A stretch of 64,000 bases of DNA from an uncultured Micrococcaceae bacterium (GTDB lineage Bacteria > Actinomycetota > Actinomycetes > Actinomycetales > Micrococcaceae): contig CANNAD010000003.1 in NCBI GenBank assembly GCA_947502645.1, forward strand, positions 428,622-492,621. Reading direction: 5' to 3'. Shown in pieces: positions 8,290-16,774 of this stretch (positions are counted from its first letter, which is position 1; every line of letters begins with the position of its first letter). Both the position numbers and the translations under genes were made by a program. The notes beneath the pieces were generated by a model. The model saw nothing but the letters and a program-made list of their open reading frames with translations, had not been told where the DNA came from and searched no databases.

Positions 8290-9300
8290 ATGAAAATTCT
8301 CGTGACTGGCGCCGGCCAGATCGCCCAAGCCCTCGTCACCGAACTCATAGCTCACGGGCACACGGCCTCGGTCGTGTCACGCTCCAGAAAGGCGTGGATG
8401 AATTCCCACCCTGTCGAATTCATCATGGGGGACGTTCTGACGCTCGACTCGCTGGATCGTCTGGTCAAGGAAGCCGACGCCGTCGTGCACACCATCCACG
8501 CGCCCTACTATCCTGATGCGTGGCGTGCCGAGCTACCACAGAGAGAAATCCGCATCATGGATGCCGCTGCGAGAGCCGCAGTTCCGGTCATTTTTCCAGA
8601 ATCCGTCTACGCCTTTGGTGTGAAGGCGCGCAACCTGCGCGAGGATGACCTACCGGCACCCACCACACCCTTGGGGCAGATCCGTGCTGAGCTCCTGTCC
8701 GCTCGACAGGCACACAGTGCGAGGACGGCTTCCGTGGTGGCGTCCGACCTCTATGGTCCGACGGCGAACGCGGGCTCGGTTCTGGAGACCATACTCCTGT
8801 CTCCACTGCGTGCTGGCAAGCGAGGGTATGGGATCGCGTCAGTCGATCAGCCTCACGCCTTCACCTACCTTCCGGATTATGCGCGTGCTATTCGAACCGT
8901 CACGGAAGGGATGGCTGGATCGGACAACACCAAGTGGAACGACGAAGTTATCCTCGCGCCGAGCCAGGATCCACTCACACTCCGGGAAATCTCACGTATG
9001 GCAAGCGATGTGCTGCGCATACCGAGCCTCAAGGACCCCATAGTCGTTCCGGTATGGGCGCTTTATCTGGGAGGGCTGCTCAGCAAACAGACGCGGAGCA
9101 TCGCTCAGCAGTCGTATCTCTTCAGCAGCCCGGTCATAATGCAGCCGGGCCAACTTGGGATGCTTGGGCTATCACCTACGCCTTGGGCTGTGAGTCTACC
9201 GGCGGTTTTGGCACAACAAACCCCACCGAGCATCACCAACCGGGAAGAGTTGACACCCGACGCCGAACTGTCAACAGAATCGCCGGGTCTCGCCAACTAG
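8290..9300 (+). CDS. NAD(P)-binding reductase, NAD-dependent epimerase/NmrA-like
   Basis: 336 residues with an N-terminal Rossmann motif (KILVTGAGQIAQALVTELI) in the extended/atypical SDR group. Middle segments FPESVYAFGVKA and SVVASDLYGPTA fit epimerase-like reductases. ATG 8290 is preceded by GAAAGGA. The 15-base palindrome just upstream suggests control by the divergent TetR. The final residues (ELSTESPGLAN) and following DNA are nearly identical to the end of the vapC remnant at 7311-7394, so the original C-terminus seems to have been replaced by recombination. The substrate is unknown. Confidence 0.85.
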   Translation: MKILVTGAGQIAQALVTELIAHGHTASVVSRSRKAWMNSHPVEFIMGDVLTLDSLDRLVKEADAVVHTIHAPYYPDAWRAELPQREIRIMDAAARAAVPVIFPESVYAFGVKARNLREDDLPAPTTPLGQIRAELLSARQAHSARTASVVASDLYGPTANAGSVLETILLSPLRAGKRGYGIASVDQPHAFTYLPDYARAIRTVTEGMAGSDNTKWNDEVILAPSQDPLTLREISRMASDVLRIPSLKDPIVVPVWALYLGGLLSKQTRSIAQQSYLFSSPVIMQPGQLGMLGLSPTPWAVSLPAVLAQQTPPSITNREELTPDAELSTESPGLAN

Positions 9301-9347
9301 ATCCTTTGGCTCTTGCCGATGGGGCGGCCGGCCGCCAACGCGCCCCG
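9258..9347. repeat. Second copy of the vapC-tail block, forming the end of the reductase gene
   Basis: Partner of 7311-7394. It supplies the last 14 or so codons and the TAG of the reductase gene plus about 47 bases of flank. It ends at the CAACGCGCCC that also precedes REP copy 1 near 2428, but no palindrome follows. Confidence 0.75.
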
Positions 9348-9363
9348 TAGCAGCGGCTGCGGT

Positions 9364-9720
9364 TCAGCTCTCAGATTGTTTCGCACTTCTGTCTGCTGAT
9401 ATACCTCCCACAATAATTATTCCTATAACGATTAGGAAGCCTGCCACGGCGACAATGTCGAGAACGCCTGTGGGTTGCGCGGTAAGAATCAGCACCCCCA
9501 AGACGGCTGCAAACAACACAGAAACGATAGTTCCGGCACTTAGATATGGCGCCATGACTTCATGCGCTACCCTCCACGCCCTCTGGCTCTTGAGCGTGTT
9601 CTTCGTGCGGACACCGATACTATGATTCGGCGTCAACCACCCTGATCTGATTCCCCGATACACCGCGAGAAGAGTTAGAGCGAGGATTGCATATCCGGCT
9701 ATGGGTGCCGTGTACTCCAT
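9364..9720 (-). CDS. SdpI-like membrane protein
   Basis: About 118 residues with three predicted membrane helices and the SdpI-family signature GVRTKNTLKSQRAWRVAHE after the first helix. In Bacillus, SdpI protects against the SdpC killing peptide; many SdpI-domain proteins elsewhere have unknown roles. I chose ATG 9720 because AGGGAG lies 5 bases upstream; an ATG at 9744 is less well placed. No sdpC-like gene is adjacent. It sits next to exported PKD and DUF6318 proteins, all on the minus strand. Confidence 0.8.
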   Translation of the reverse strand: MEYTAPIAGYAILALTLLAVYRGIRSGWLTPNHSIGVRTKNTLKSQRAWRVAHEVMAPYLSAGTIVSVLFAAVLGVLILTAQPTGVLDIVAVAGFLIVIGIIIVGGISADRSAKQSES

Positions 9721-9781
9721 GTTGCTCCCTGTATTCAACGTCAACGGCTCCGTCCCTCAATGCTTCTGCCCTTATGCGGAG

Positions 9782-10738
9782 TCAGCAGCCCCAGGCATCA
9801 GGGTTTTCGTCGCAGGTCCCAGAGACGAGCCTGGATTCGGATCGCCACACGCTCATAGTCGCGGGTTCTGATGCCACCTGCGCCTGACCACGAATGGCCT
9901 GCCATGGACCGCCTTCCACGGAGAACTCGCCACGGAAAAAAGTGGTGAGCTGCACGTTGTAGTCGCCCGTTTCCTGATAGGCGTAGCTCGTGAACGTTTC
10001 CTCACCCAAGTCCGAATCATGAAGTGCCACCCCTGATTCCGGCATCGGGCCGCGCGTATTGCCGTCACCGTAATTCCATGTGTAACTCACCGGAGTGGCA
10101 CGAACTTCGACGGCTTTATTCAGCAGTGTGATGTTGAATGTCTGGGTTTCCACATCCGCGTAGAAATTGTTGTTGGCGCGGATGAGCGTATGCGGACGCG
10201 GCTGAACTCCGATCTTCGCCGAGATAATGCCGAGCCGCTGAAAGTCCTCCAGAGTGACGACAGGGTCCTCTTCCGGACGCGGCAACTGAGGATCGTTCGG
10301 GCCGACGCAGCGTGGACCACCAATGGGTCTTGCCGTACGGGGATCTTGATCGGGCTTGTTCAAAATCCGCCACGTTTGGACGAGGCTTTCATCTGGCCCG
10401 CATTGGGGTGCGGCTTCCATGCATACGAAATCAACGTTTCCGGCGAGATCGGTACAGCCAGATTCCTCCCAGTAGCGGTATTGAGACGCGCCGCCGTCAG
10501 GAACGATTACCGGGATGATGTCTGGTTGCCCAGTGTCGGGAATCGGAACGACTGGACCACCGGGCACAGGGGGACAGCCTTGGCCTCCAATACCAACGTT
10601 CTGTCCTTTCGCGCTGCCTTCAAACGTTTCACACTGCCCGTTATCTGCAGCTGCAAGCTGCGGGAACGCACCGACCAGAAGAATTGGCAGCGCAGCTAGG
10701 AAGACTTGGGACCTTCGAAGGGTGAAGCTGGAGATCAT
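9782..10738 (-). CDS. Secreted PKD-domain protein
   Basis: 318 residues with a signal peptide (RRSQVFLAALPILLVGAFPQLAAA) and a predicted cut near residue 30. A Pro/Gly-rich segment follows, then a PKD-like beta domain near residues 215-275: SYTWNYGDGNTRG and YAYQETGDYNVQLTT match the PKD core. Several Cys pairs suggest disulfides in an extracellular protein. Its start overlaps the end of the DUF6318 lipoprotein gene by 4 bases, so the two are co-translated. Function unknown; surface or envelope attachment is the reasonable guess. Confidence 0.75.
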   Translation of the reverse strand: MISSFTLRRSQVFLAALPILLVGAFPQLAAADNGQCETFEGSAKGQNVGIGGQGCPPVPGGPVVPIPDTGQPDIIPVIVPDGGASQYRYWEESGCTDLAGNVDFVCMEAAPQCGPDESLVQTWRILNKPDQDPRTARPIGGPRCVGPNDPQLPRPEEDPVVTLEDFQRLGIISAKIGVQPRPHTLIRANNNFYADVETQTFNITLLNKAVEVRATPVSYTWNYGDGNTRGPMPESGVALHDSDLGEETFTSYAYQETGDYNVQLTTFFRGEFSVEGGPWQAIRGQAQVASEPATMSVWRSESRLVSGTCDENPDAWGC

Positions 10739-11388
10739 TTCTGCTCCTCGTTGCTCCCCAAGTCCACGACCAGCCAGCCAGAGTCAGTGGGCTTAAGGAC
10801 GATCTGCCAGCGTAGGTCTTCTGAAACGGGGAATGACTTTCCCTTGGTCCGCTTGGACTCGTAGTTCTGGAGCGCATCCTGCCCAAACTTGATCTGGCCC
10901 CAAATATATCCTTGCGGATCCTTCAGCATGTTGGTGTAGACCAAGTCGAGCTTCCAGTCACCTCCAACCATCCAACTTTCAGCCGTTCGGTTGTGTTCGG
11001 CTGTCCGCAGGATGTTCTGGCAAGTGTTGCAGTTCCGGTTTGTGTAGGGCTGTATCTCATCAATCCGTCGTGACTCTGCGGTGTAATTCACTAGCTCGAA
11101 GTAGTACTTTACAAATGCTTCGAACCCCGCCTCGGTGTGCTCCTTCGCCACGGCAGGCATCTCCGGCACGGGGACGTTCTCGGCCGGGCCGTCAGCGGAC
11201 GCTGGCTTGTAGGAGGGAGTGGGTGTCGGAGTAGGTGACGGCGTCTTGGACGCTTCGCTCGAAGGAGCGGCTGAGTTACTGGAGTCACCACCAGGAGAGC
11301 CAGCGCACCCAGCAACCACAAGCAGAGTGCAGGCTGCGAGAGCGATAGTTTTGAGCGCGCGGGAATTCTTGACAGAGGCGTAAGTCAT
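10735..11388 (-). CDS. DUF6318-type lipoprotein
   Basis: 217 residues. A lipoprotein signal is visible: positive N-terminus, hydrophobic ALKTIALAACTLLVV, lipobox VAGC near residue 28. A low-complexity Ser/Thr/Pro linker (about 30-60) leads to a globular domain with FVKYYFELVNYTAES, a CNTCQ pair, and WKLDLVYTNMLKDPQGYIWG. This layout matches the actinobacterial DUF6318 family of unknown function. It is the first gene of a coupled pair with the PKD protein. Confidence 0.8.
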   Translation of the reverse strand: MTYASVKNSRALKTIALAACTLLVVAGCAGSPGGDSSNSAAPSSEASKTPSPTPTPTPSYKPASADGPAENVPVPEMPAVAKEHTEAGFEAFVKYYFELVNYTAESRRIDEIQPYTNRNCNTCQNILRTAEHNRTAESWMVGGDWKLDLVYTNMLKDPQGYIWGQIKFGQDALQNYESKRTKGKSFPVSEDLRWQIVLKPTDSGWLVVDLGSNEEQK

Positions 11389-11758
11389 AGAAGGTCCTGA
11401 GGTAGGTGAGAACGAGCGTTATCGGCATAGATCAGTGACTACAGTACCCAAGAACCGCCCCTAGCATTCAAGGTTATCCACAACGTAACCGGCATCAATC
11501 ACTGCTCGATCGCACCGACACATGACTACCTCCGCGACGCCTGACGATGATGCCCCCGCACTTATTGTTGGAATAGGGCCATTTCCCCGGCTATTCCAAC
11601 AACAAGTGCGGACGGATCCGGCGGGAGCAGGATGCGGGTCCACAAGGAGCAGAGGCGGGCCCGGCCAGCCCAGCCCGCCCGGGCAAAGGAATAGAGCACC
11701 TCTCCCACCGGTTGCCATCAGTGAAAAGATCTTCGCAGTCCGATGAAAGGGCACTTCC
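11389..11758. other. Gene-poor 370-bp gap between divergent genes
   Basis: This gap separates the DUF6318 gene (leftward) from the ene-reductase gene (rightward). It holds REP copy 3 and presumably both promoters; I see no convincing gene. A minus-strand open frame across 11461-11817 runs through the repeat and does not resemble a protein. Confidence 0.6.
11554..11626. repeat. REP-like dispersed palindrome, copy 3
   Basis: Arms of 20 bases (11557-11576 and 11591-11610) with one mismatch, a 14-base loop, then CGGATCCGGCGGGA at 11613-11626, as in copy 1. Here it lies between divergent promoters, so it cannot be only a shared terminator. Confidence 0.85.
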
Positions 11759-12826
11759 TTGAAGCTGTACTCCCCCATGACCCTCGGTGGCCTTGAGCTG
11801 CCTAACCGGATTATCATGGCGCCGCTGACGCGTTGCCGCTCAGGCGAGGACGGTGTCCCGAACCCCTTGAACGTTGAGCATTATGCGCAGCGTGCGTCGT
11901 TAGGGTTGCTGGTCACTGAGGGCACCTACCCGAGCAAAGCCGGACAGGGATTTCCGGGCCAGCCGGGTTTGGTCACTGAGGAACAGATCGCCGGGTGGCG
12001 GAACGTTGCTGATGCGGTGCACGACGCCGGTGGTCGGGTCTTCGCGCAGGTCATGCACGCAGGGCGCGTCACACACCCCGACACGAATGGCGGACATCAG
12101 GTTGTGGCGCCCAGCGCGATCGCCATCGAAGGCCAGACACGCACCTACAACGGTAAGCAACCGTTCCCGGCCCCCCACGCCCTCACTGAAGAGGAACTGC
12201 CAGGCATTATCGAGGAGTTCGTCCAGGGCTCGCGAAATGCTATCGAAGCCGGCCTGGACGGCGTCGAGCTCCACGGTGCCAACGGGTACCTGCTCCATGA
12301 ATTCCTCTCGGCCAGCACCAACGTGCGCGACGACGGCTACGGCGGCTCACCCCAGAACAGGGCGCGTTTCGTAGCGGAAGTGGTCAAAGCCGTTGCTGAA
12401 GCCATCGGAGCCGACCGCGTGGGACTGCGTATCTCCCCAGAACACAACGTCCAAAGCACGCTCGAACTCGACGACGCCGATGTACACGAAACGTACGGTG
12501 CCCTGATCGACGCCATCGCACCACTGAACCTCGCGTACCTGAGCATCCTCTTCGAACAGCCATCAGCGCACCTCGTACAGGACCTGCGTCAGCGCTTCGG
12601 AGGGCCCGTCATGCTCAACAGCGGATTTAGTGTCATCACCAACCGGGAAGAAGCACTTGCCATCCTTGACGACGGACTGGCTGACGCGGTCGTCGTCGGC
12701 CGTGCCGCCATCGCCAACCCGGACCTCGCCCGCCGCTGGCAGGAAAACCTGCCACTGAACACACCCGATCCCTCCACCTTCTATACCCCGGGGGCTGTCG
12801 GTTACACCGACTATCCGGCGCTCTAG
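11759..12826 (+). CDS. Old Yellow Enzyme family ene-reductase
   Basis: FMN-dependent NAD(P)H oxidoreductase of 355 residues that reduces activated C=C bonds (enones, maleimides, nitro-compounds). Seen: KLYSPMTLGGLELPNRIIMA at the N-terminus, substrate-binding His172 and Asn175 in HGANGYLL, the family motif YGGSPQNRARF, and DAVVVGRAAIANPD near the C-terminus. The TTG start at 11759 fits the family N-terminus and has GAAAGG 8 bases upstream. A strong hairpin follows the stop, so it is probably transcribed alone. Confidence 0.92.
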   Translation: MKLYSPMTLGGLELPNRIIMAPLTRCRSGEDGVPNPLNVEHYAQRASLGLLVTEGTYPSKAGQGFPGQPGLVTEEQIAGWRNVADAVHDAGGRVFAQVMHAGRVTHPDTNGGHQVVAPSAIAIEGQTRTYNGKQPFPAPHALTEEELPGIIEEFVQGSRNAIEAGLDGVELHGANGYLLHEFLSASTNVRDDGYGGSPQNRARFVAEVVKAVAEAIGADRVGLRISPEHNVQSTLELDDADVHETYGALIDAIAPLNLAYLSILFEQPSAHLVQDLRQRFGGPVMLNSGFSVITNREEALAILDDGLADAVVVGRAAIANPDLARRWQENLPLNTPDPSTFYTPGAVGYTDYPAL

Positions 12827-12833
12827 AGATGAC

Positions 12834-12861
12834 GGTACCCCCGGAAATCACCGGGGGTACC
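12834..12861 (+). terminator. Hairpin after the ene-reductase gene
   Basis: Perfect 11-base stem GGTACCCCCGG / CCGGGGGTACC with a 6-base loop, followed by TTCATTTTC. It starts 8 bases after the ene-reductase stop and probably ends that transcript. Confidence 0.8.
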
Positions 12862-12927
12862 TTCATTTTCGGGCCGCTGCTGGGATACTGGGTACAGGCC
12901 GTGACAGCAGGCAAAGGAAGGTCCGCA

Positions 12928-15228
12928 ATGACGCGCAGCAATCCTCCCGTGGAGGACGTCGACGAGAACAGCCCCGAAGTCAGTGAACCGAAGGACTGGG
13001 CAGCTGGTGTTCCCGGCGTCGTCCATTCCATGCAGCCCGCCATTAAACACATGGGTGTTGAACGCAGCGGGAAGACACTGCTGGCGCTGAACCAGAAAGA
13101 CGGTTACGACTGCCCGAGTTGCGCCTGGCCGGATCCTGACCATCGCAAGACGTTCGAGTTCTGCGAAAACGGGGCCAAGGCGGTCACGTGGGAGGCAACG
13201 CCCGTCATCGTTTCATCCGAGTTCTGGGCCGAACACCCTGTGAGCGATCTGCTGACCCGGAGCGAATACTGGCTGGGCATGCAGGGCAGACTCACCGAGC
13301 CCGTCTACAAACCAGCTGGCGAAGATCACTACCAACCGGTCAGCTGGGACAAGGCGTTCACGATCATCGCGGACAAACTCAACAGCCTCGAATCCCCCAA
13401 CCAGTCCGCTTTCTACACCAGCGGCCGCACCTCCAACGAAGCCGCGTTCGCATACCAGTTGTTCGTCCGGGCGTTTGGCACCAACAACCTGCCCGACTGC
13501 TCCAACATGTGCCACGAATCCTCTGGCTGGGCCATGGGACAGACCATCGGTGTCGGCAAGGCCACCGTCACCTATAACGACTTCGCGCAAGCGGACCTGA
13601 TCATCCTCATGGGCCAGAACCCCGGCACCAACCATCCCAGAATGCTCACCGCGCTCGAAGAAGCGAAGGACGCCGGCGCGGAAATAGTGGCCATCAACCC
13701 CCTGCCCGAGGCCGGGCTGAAACGCTACAAGAACCCGCAACGCGTCAGCGGCGTCGTCGGCCGCGGCACAGAGATGGCAGACCAGTTCCTGCAGATCCGC
13801 CTCAGCGGCGACATGGCACTCATGCAGGCCATCTCCAAACGGGTGCTCGACGCCGAAGCCACCAACCCCGGCACCGTTCTGGACCACGAATTCATCGAAC
13901 AACACTGCCAGGGACTCGAGGACCTCCGCGCCCATCTATCCCACCTCGACGAAGCCGACGTACTCGCAGCCACCGGACTGACGAGCAACGAAATCGACGA
14001 ACTCGCAGCCCGCTACCTTCGCGCGGACAAGGTCATCATCACCTGGGCCATGGGCATCACCCAGCAGAAAAAGGGCGTCGCCACCATCAAGGAGATCATC
14101 AACCTCCTGCTCCTGCGCGGCAACATCGGCAAACCCGGCGCCGGCGCGTCGCCCATTCGCGGTCACAGCAACGTTCAGGGCGACCGCACTATGGGTATCT
14201 GGGAACAGATGCCGCCCAGCTTCCTCGACGCCATCGAGCGCGAGTTCGGTTTCGATCCGCCCCGCGAGCACGGCGTCGACGCCGTGGAAACCATCCGCAG
14301 AATGCGCGACGGCGACATCAAGGTCTTCACCGCACTCGGCGGTAACCTCGTGGGTGCCATATCCGACACAACCACCGCCGAGGCTGCCATGAGTAGCCTC
14401 GACATGACGGTACAGGTCTCCACCAAGCTCAACCGGTCACACGCCGTCGTCGGGCGTGAAGCCTTGATCCTGCCCACCATGGGCCGCACGGAAATCGACC
14501 GTCAGGCCAGCGGAACACAGTTCGTTTCGGTGGAGGACACGGTCTGCGCCGTCCATCCCTCCTGGGGCAAAGTTGAACCGCTCTCGGAAAACCTGCTCTC
14601 GGAAGTCGCGATCGTCAGCCGGCTCGCCCGTGCAGTTCTGGGCGACAAGGTCAACGTGGACTGGGCCGGTTTCGAGAACAACTACGACCTCATCCGGGAA
14701 CACATCTCCCACGTGGTGGACGGCTGCGAGAACTACAACGAGCGGATCCGGCAGGAAGGCGGGTTCGTTCTGCCCAATGGTCCGCGCGATTCCCGGACGT
14801 TCAACACCCCCACCGGCAAGGCCATGCTGACGGTCAACGCGCTGGAGCATGTGGAAAGGCCCGCGGGCACCCTGATCCTGCAGACCCTCCGCTCGCACGA
14901 CCAGTTCAACACGACCATCTACGGGCACAATGACCGGTATCGGGGCATCCGTAACGGGCGGCATGTGGTGTTTGTGAGCCCGCAGGACATTGCCGAGCTC
15001 GGGCTGGAAGACGGCCAACTCGTGGACGTGCACGGCGAATACCACGACGGCGTCGACCGCGTCCTGCGCGGATACCGCCTGGTGTCCTACCCCACCCCGC
15101 ATGGTTGCGCTGCCGCCTACTATCCGGAGGCCAACGCGCTGGTCCCCCTGGACGAAGTGGCCGAGGGCAGCAACACACCGATTTCGAAGGCAGTCATGGT
15201 GCGGTTGGAGCCCGCTGCCGCCGTCTGA
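12928..15228 (+). CDS. FdhF/YdeP-family molybdopterin oxidoreductase
   Basis: 766-residue molybdenum enzyme related to formate dehydrogenase alpha subunits and E. coli YdeP (759 residues). ATG 12928 has an ideal AAAGGAAGG 6 bases upstream. Seen: a Cys-containing N-terminal motif CPSCAWPDPDH, molybdopterin-binding segments (SNMCHESSG, LMGQNPGTNHPRML, SPIRGHSNVQGDRTMG) and the C-terminal cofactor-cap domain (FNTPTGKAML onwards). YdeP-type enzymes have no proven substrate; formate oxidation and acid resistance have been proposed. The neighbouring DUF6457 gene and FdhD at 57 kb support a working cofactor pathway. Confidence 0.9.
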   Translation: MTRSNPPVEDVDENSPEVSEPKDWAAGVPGVVHSMQPAIKHMGVERSGKTLLALNQKDGYDCPSCAWPDPDHRKTFEFCENGAKAVTWEATPVIVSSEFWAEHPVSDLLTRSEYWLGMQGRLTEPVYKPAGEDHYQPVSWDKAFTIIADKLNSLESPNQSAFYTSGRTSNEAAFAYQLFVRAFGTNNLPDCSNMCHESSGWAMGQTIGVGKATVTYNDFAQADLIILMGQNPGTNHPRMLTALEEAKDAGAEIVAINPLPEAGLKRYKNPQRVSGVVGRGTEMADQFLQIRLSGDMALMQAISKRVLDAEATNPGTVLDHEFIEQHCQGLEDLRAHLSHLDEADVLAATGLTSNEIDELAARYLRADKVIITWAMGITQQKKGVATIKEIINLLLLRGNIGKPGAGASPIRGHSNVQGDRTMGIWEQMPPSFLDAIEREFGFDPPREHGVDAVETIRRMRDGDIKVFTALGGNLVGAISDTTTAEAAMSSLDMTVQVSTKLNRSHAVVGREALILPTMGRTEIDRQASGTQFVSVEDTVCAVHPSWGKVEPLSENLLSEVAIVSRLARAVLGDKVNVDWAGFENNYDLIREHISHVVDGCENYNERIRQEGGFVLPNGPRDSRTFNTPTGKAMLTVNALEHVERPAGTLILQTLRSHDQFNTTIYGHNDRYRGIRNGRHVVFVSPQDIAELGLEDGQLVDVHGEYHDGVDRVLRGYRLVSYPTPHGCAAAYYPEANALVPLDEVAEGSNTPISKAVMVRLEPAAAV

Positions 15229-15276
15229 CCGGTGGTGCTGGACCCGTGGTGCTGGGCCGGTGCTGCCGTGGCCGGG

Positions 15277-15594
15277 TCACTGTCCGGTCTTGGTCCAGCC
15301 GTTCTTGTCCGGACCATCGGCTACGCCCTTGCGGCACACCTGCATGACGACGTCGGCCGCCGACTCCACGGCCTCTCCGGAACCTTTGCGGCCACGGGTG
15401 TCCTTGTTACCAGCTGCGTAACCGATCAGGAACGCGCTGACAGTGCCCGCCGACGGGGATACGGCGTCGGCTGTGTCGCGGGCCACCTGCACAATCCTCT
15501 CGTGGTCGATCTCGAGGTCAAGGATCTGCAGTGCCTGCGTGAGCTGACGGCTCCACTCGTTGAGGGTGCGGGCTTCGTCGCTGAGATCGGTCAT
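15277..15594 (-). CDS. DUF6457 protein (molybdenum-cofactor associated)
   Basis: 105 residues, all-helical. LNEWSRQLTQALQILDLEID and GTVSAFLIGYAAG match the DUF6457 domain, which in many actinobacteria is fused to or near MobA, the enzyme making molybdopterin guanine dinucleotide. Here it stands alone, facing the FdhF/YdeP enzyme tail to tail, so a role in cofactor delivery is plausible but not shown. AAGGAG precedes the ATG. A palindrome overlaps its promoter region. Confidence 0.8.
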   Translation of the reverse strand: MTDLSDEARTLNEWSRQLTQALQILDLEIDHERIVQVARDTADAVSPSAGTVSAFLIGYAAGNKDTRGRKGSGEAVESAADVVMQVCRKGVADGPDKNGWTKTGQ

Positions 15595-15608
15595 GGCTAC
15601 TCCTTAGT

Positions 15609-15640
15609 CAGGTGTGTGACTATAAGGAATACCACACCTG
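15609..15640 (-). promoter_or_regulatory. Promoter/operator palindrome upstream of the DUF6457 gene
   Basis: CAGGTGTG (15609-15616) and CACACCTG (15633-15640) form an inverted repeat around a minus-strand TATAGT, a possible -10 box. A regulator bound here would block the promoter. Confidence 0.5.
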
Positions 15641-15652
15641 CCGAAGTCAGGG

Positions 15653-15709
15653 TTTGTCCGCGAGATCACCCTTTGTAAGGGGTGATCTCGCGGACAAAGG
15701 GTGATCTCG
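15653..15709 (-). terminator. Long hairpin after the luciferase-like gene
   Basis: Perfect 19-base inverted repeat (15653-15671 and 15680-15698, loop of 8) plus a third partial copy, AAAGGGTGATCTCG (15696-15709). It lies just after the minus-strand stop at 15718. It has no clear U-run, so termination is likely but not certain. Confidence 0.65.
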
Positions 15710-15717
15710 TGGAAGGG

Positions 15718-16695
15718 TTAGCGGCTGATCTGGGACAGCAGCTCGTAGGAGCGCAGCCGCGCCTCGATCGTGGACGCCTGCGTGGCAACAATCAGCTCGT
15801 CCGCGTCTGCGTACTCGGTGAACCAGTCCAGGTAGCTGCGAACTTCCGACGGCGTTCCCACCGCGGAATACTTCACCATCTGCATGAGGTTCTGCCCGGC
15901 CGGAGATTCGAGCAGCATGTCCGTTTCCTCCGGAGTGAACGTGCGTCCACGGCCCAGCATCTGCACCACCCGACGTCGGACCGCCTCGTCGAAATGCTGC
16001 TGCGCCTCTTCCGAGGATTCTGCGGCCATGACGTTCACGCCGGCGATAACGTAGGGTGCCTCCAGTTGCTCGGAGGGCTGGAAGTCGCGGCGATAAATGC
16101 GCACGGCATCCTGCAGGGCCTGCGGTGCAAAGTGCGACGCAAACGAGTACGGGAGTCCTAGAGCAGCGGCGAGCTGGGCTCCGAAAACGGACGAGCCCAG
16201 GATGTACAGCGGCACGTTCGTCCCGTAGCCGGGCGTGGCGTTGACTCCCTGGATGCGCGTATTGCCGGTCAGGTATCCCTGCAGCTCCTGCACATCCTGG
16301 GGAAAGCTCTCTGCAGACATCGGGTCGCGGCGCAGTGCGCGCATCGTGTTCTGGTCACTACCCGGAGCGCGCCCCAGCCCGAGGTCGATCCGGCCCGGAT
16401 GAAGGGTTTCCAGGGTTCCGAACTGCTCTGCGATGGTCAGCGGGGAATGGTTGGGCAGCATGACGCCGCCGGAGCCCAGACGGATGGAGGACGTGTTCGC
16501 GGCAACATGGGCGATGAGCACACTCGTGGCAGAGGACGCGATGGTGGGCATGTTGTGGTGCTCCGCGTACCAGATGCGCCGGTACCCCCACTTTTCGGCG
16601 TGCTGCGCCAGTTGCACGCTGGCCGCGAAACTCTCGGCGGCTGTTTCGCCCTCACCGATGGTTGCCAGATCAAGGATGGACAAGGGGGTGCTCAT
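15718..16695 (-). CDS. LLM-class flavin-dependent oxidoreductase (luciferase-like)
   Basis: 325-residue TIM-barrel protein of the bacterial luciferase superfamily, using reduced FMN supplied by a separate reductase. Seen: [18 protein letters not shown] at the start, the typical [20 protein letters not shown], and [20 protein letters not shown]. This subgroup (MsnO8-like) often lacks a known substrate. It may draw FMNH2 from the CE1759-type FMN reductase at 28.3 kb, by family analogy only. Confidence 0.9.
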   Translation of the reverse strand: MSTPLSILDLATIGEGETAAESFAASVQLAQHAEKWGYRRIWYAEHHNMPTIASSATSVLIAHVAANTSSIRLGSGGVMLPNHSPLTIAEQFGTLETLHPGRIDLGLGRAPGSDQNTMRALRRDPMSAESFPQDVQELQGYLTGNTRIQGVNATPGYGTNVPLYILGSSVFGAQLAAALGLPYSFASHFAPQALQDAVRIYRRDFQPSEQLEAPYVIAGVNVMAAESSEEAQQHFDEAVRRRVVQMLGRGRTFTPEETDMLLESPAGQNLMQMVKYSAVGTPSEVRSYLDWFTEYADADELIVATQASTIEARLRSYELLSQISR

Positions 16696-16774
16696 GCGGG
16701 GCCTTTCACTGCGGGCATTCGGGCAACCAGACGGTTGCCTGTGTTCACTAATGCGAACGACGACGGCGGCGCAG

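Noticed and set aside
11461-11817. Minus-strand open frame of 118 codons
   Set aside because: It runs through REP copy 3 and into the ene-reductase start; the protein is low-complexity and unlike any family.
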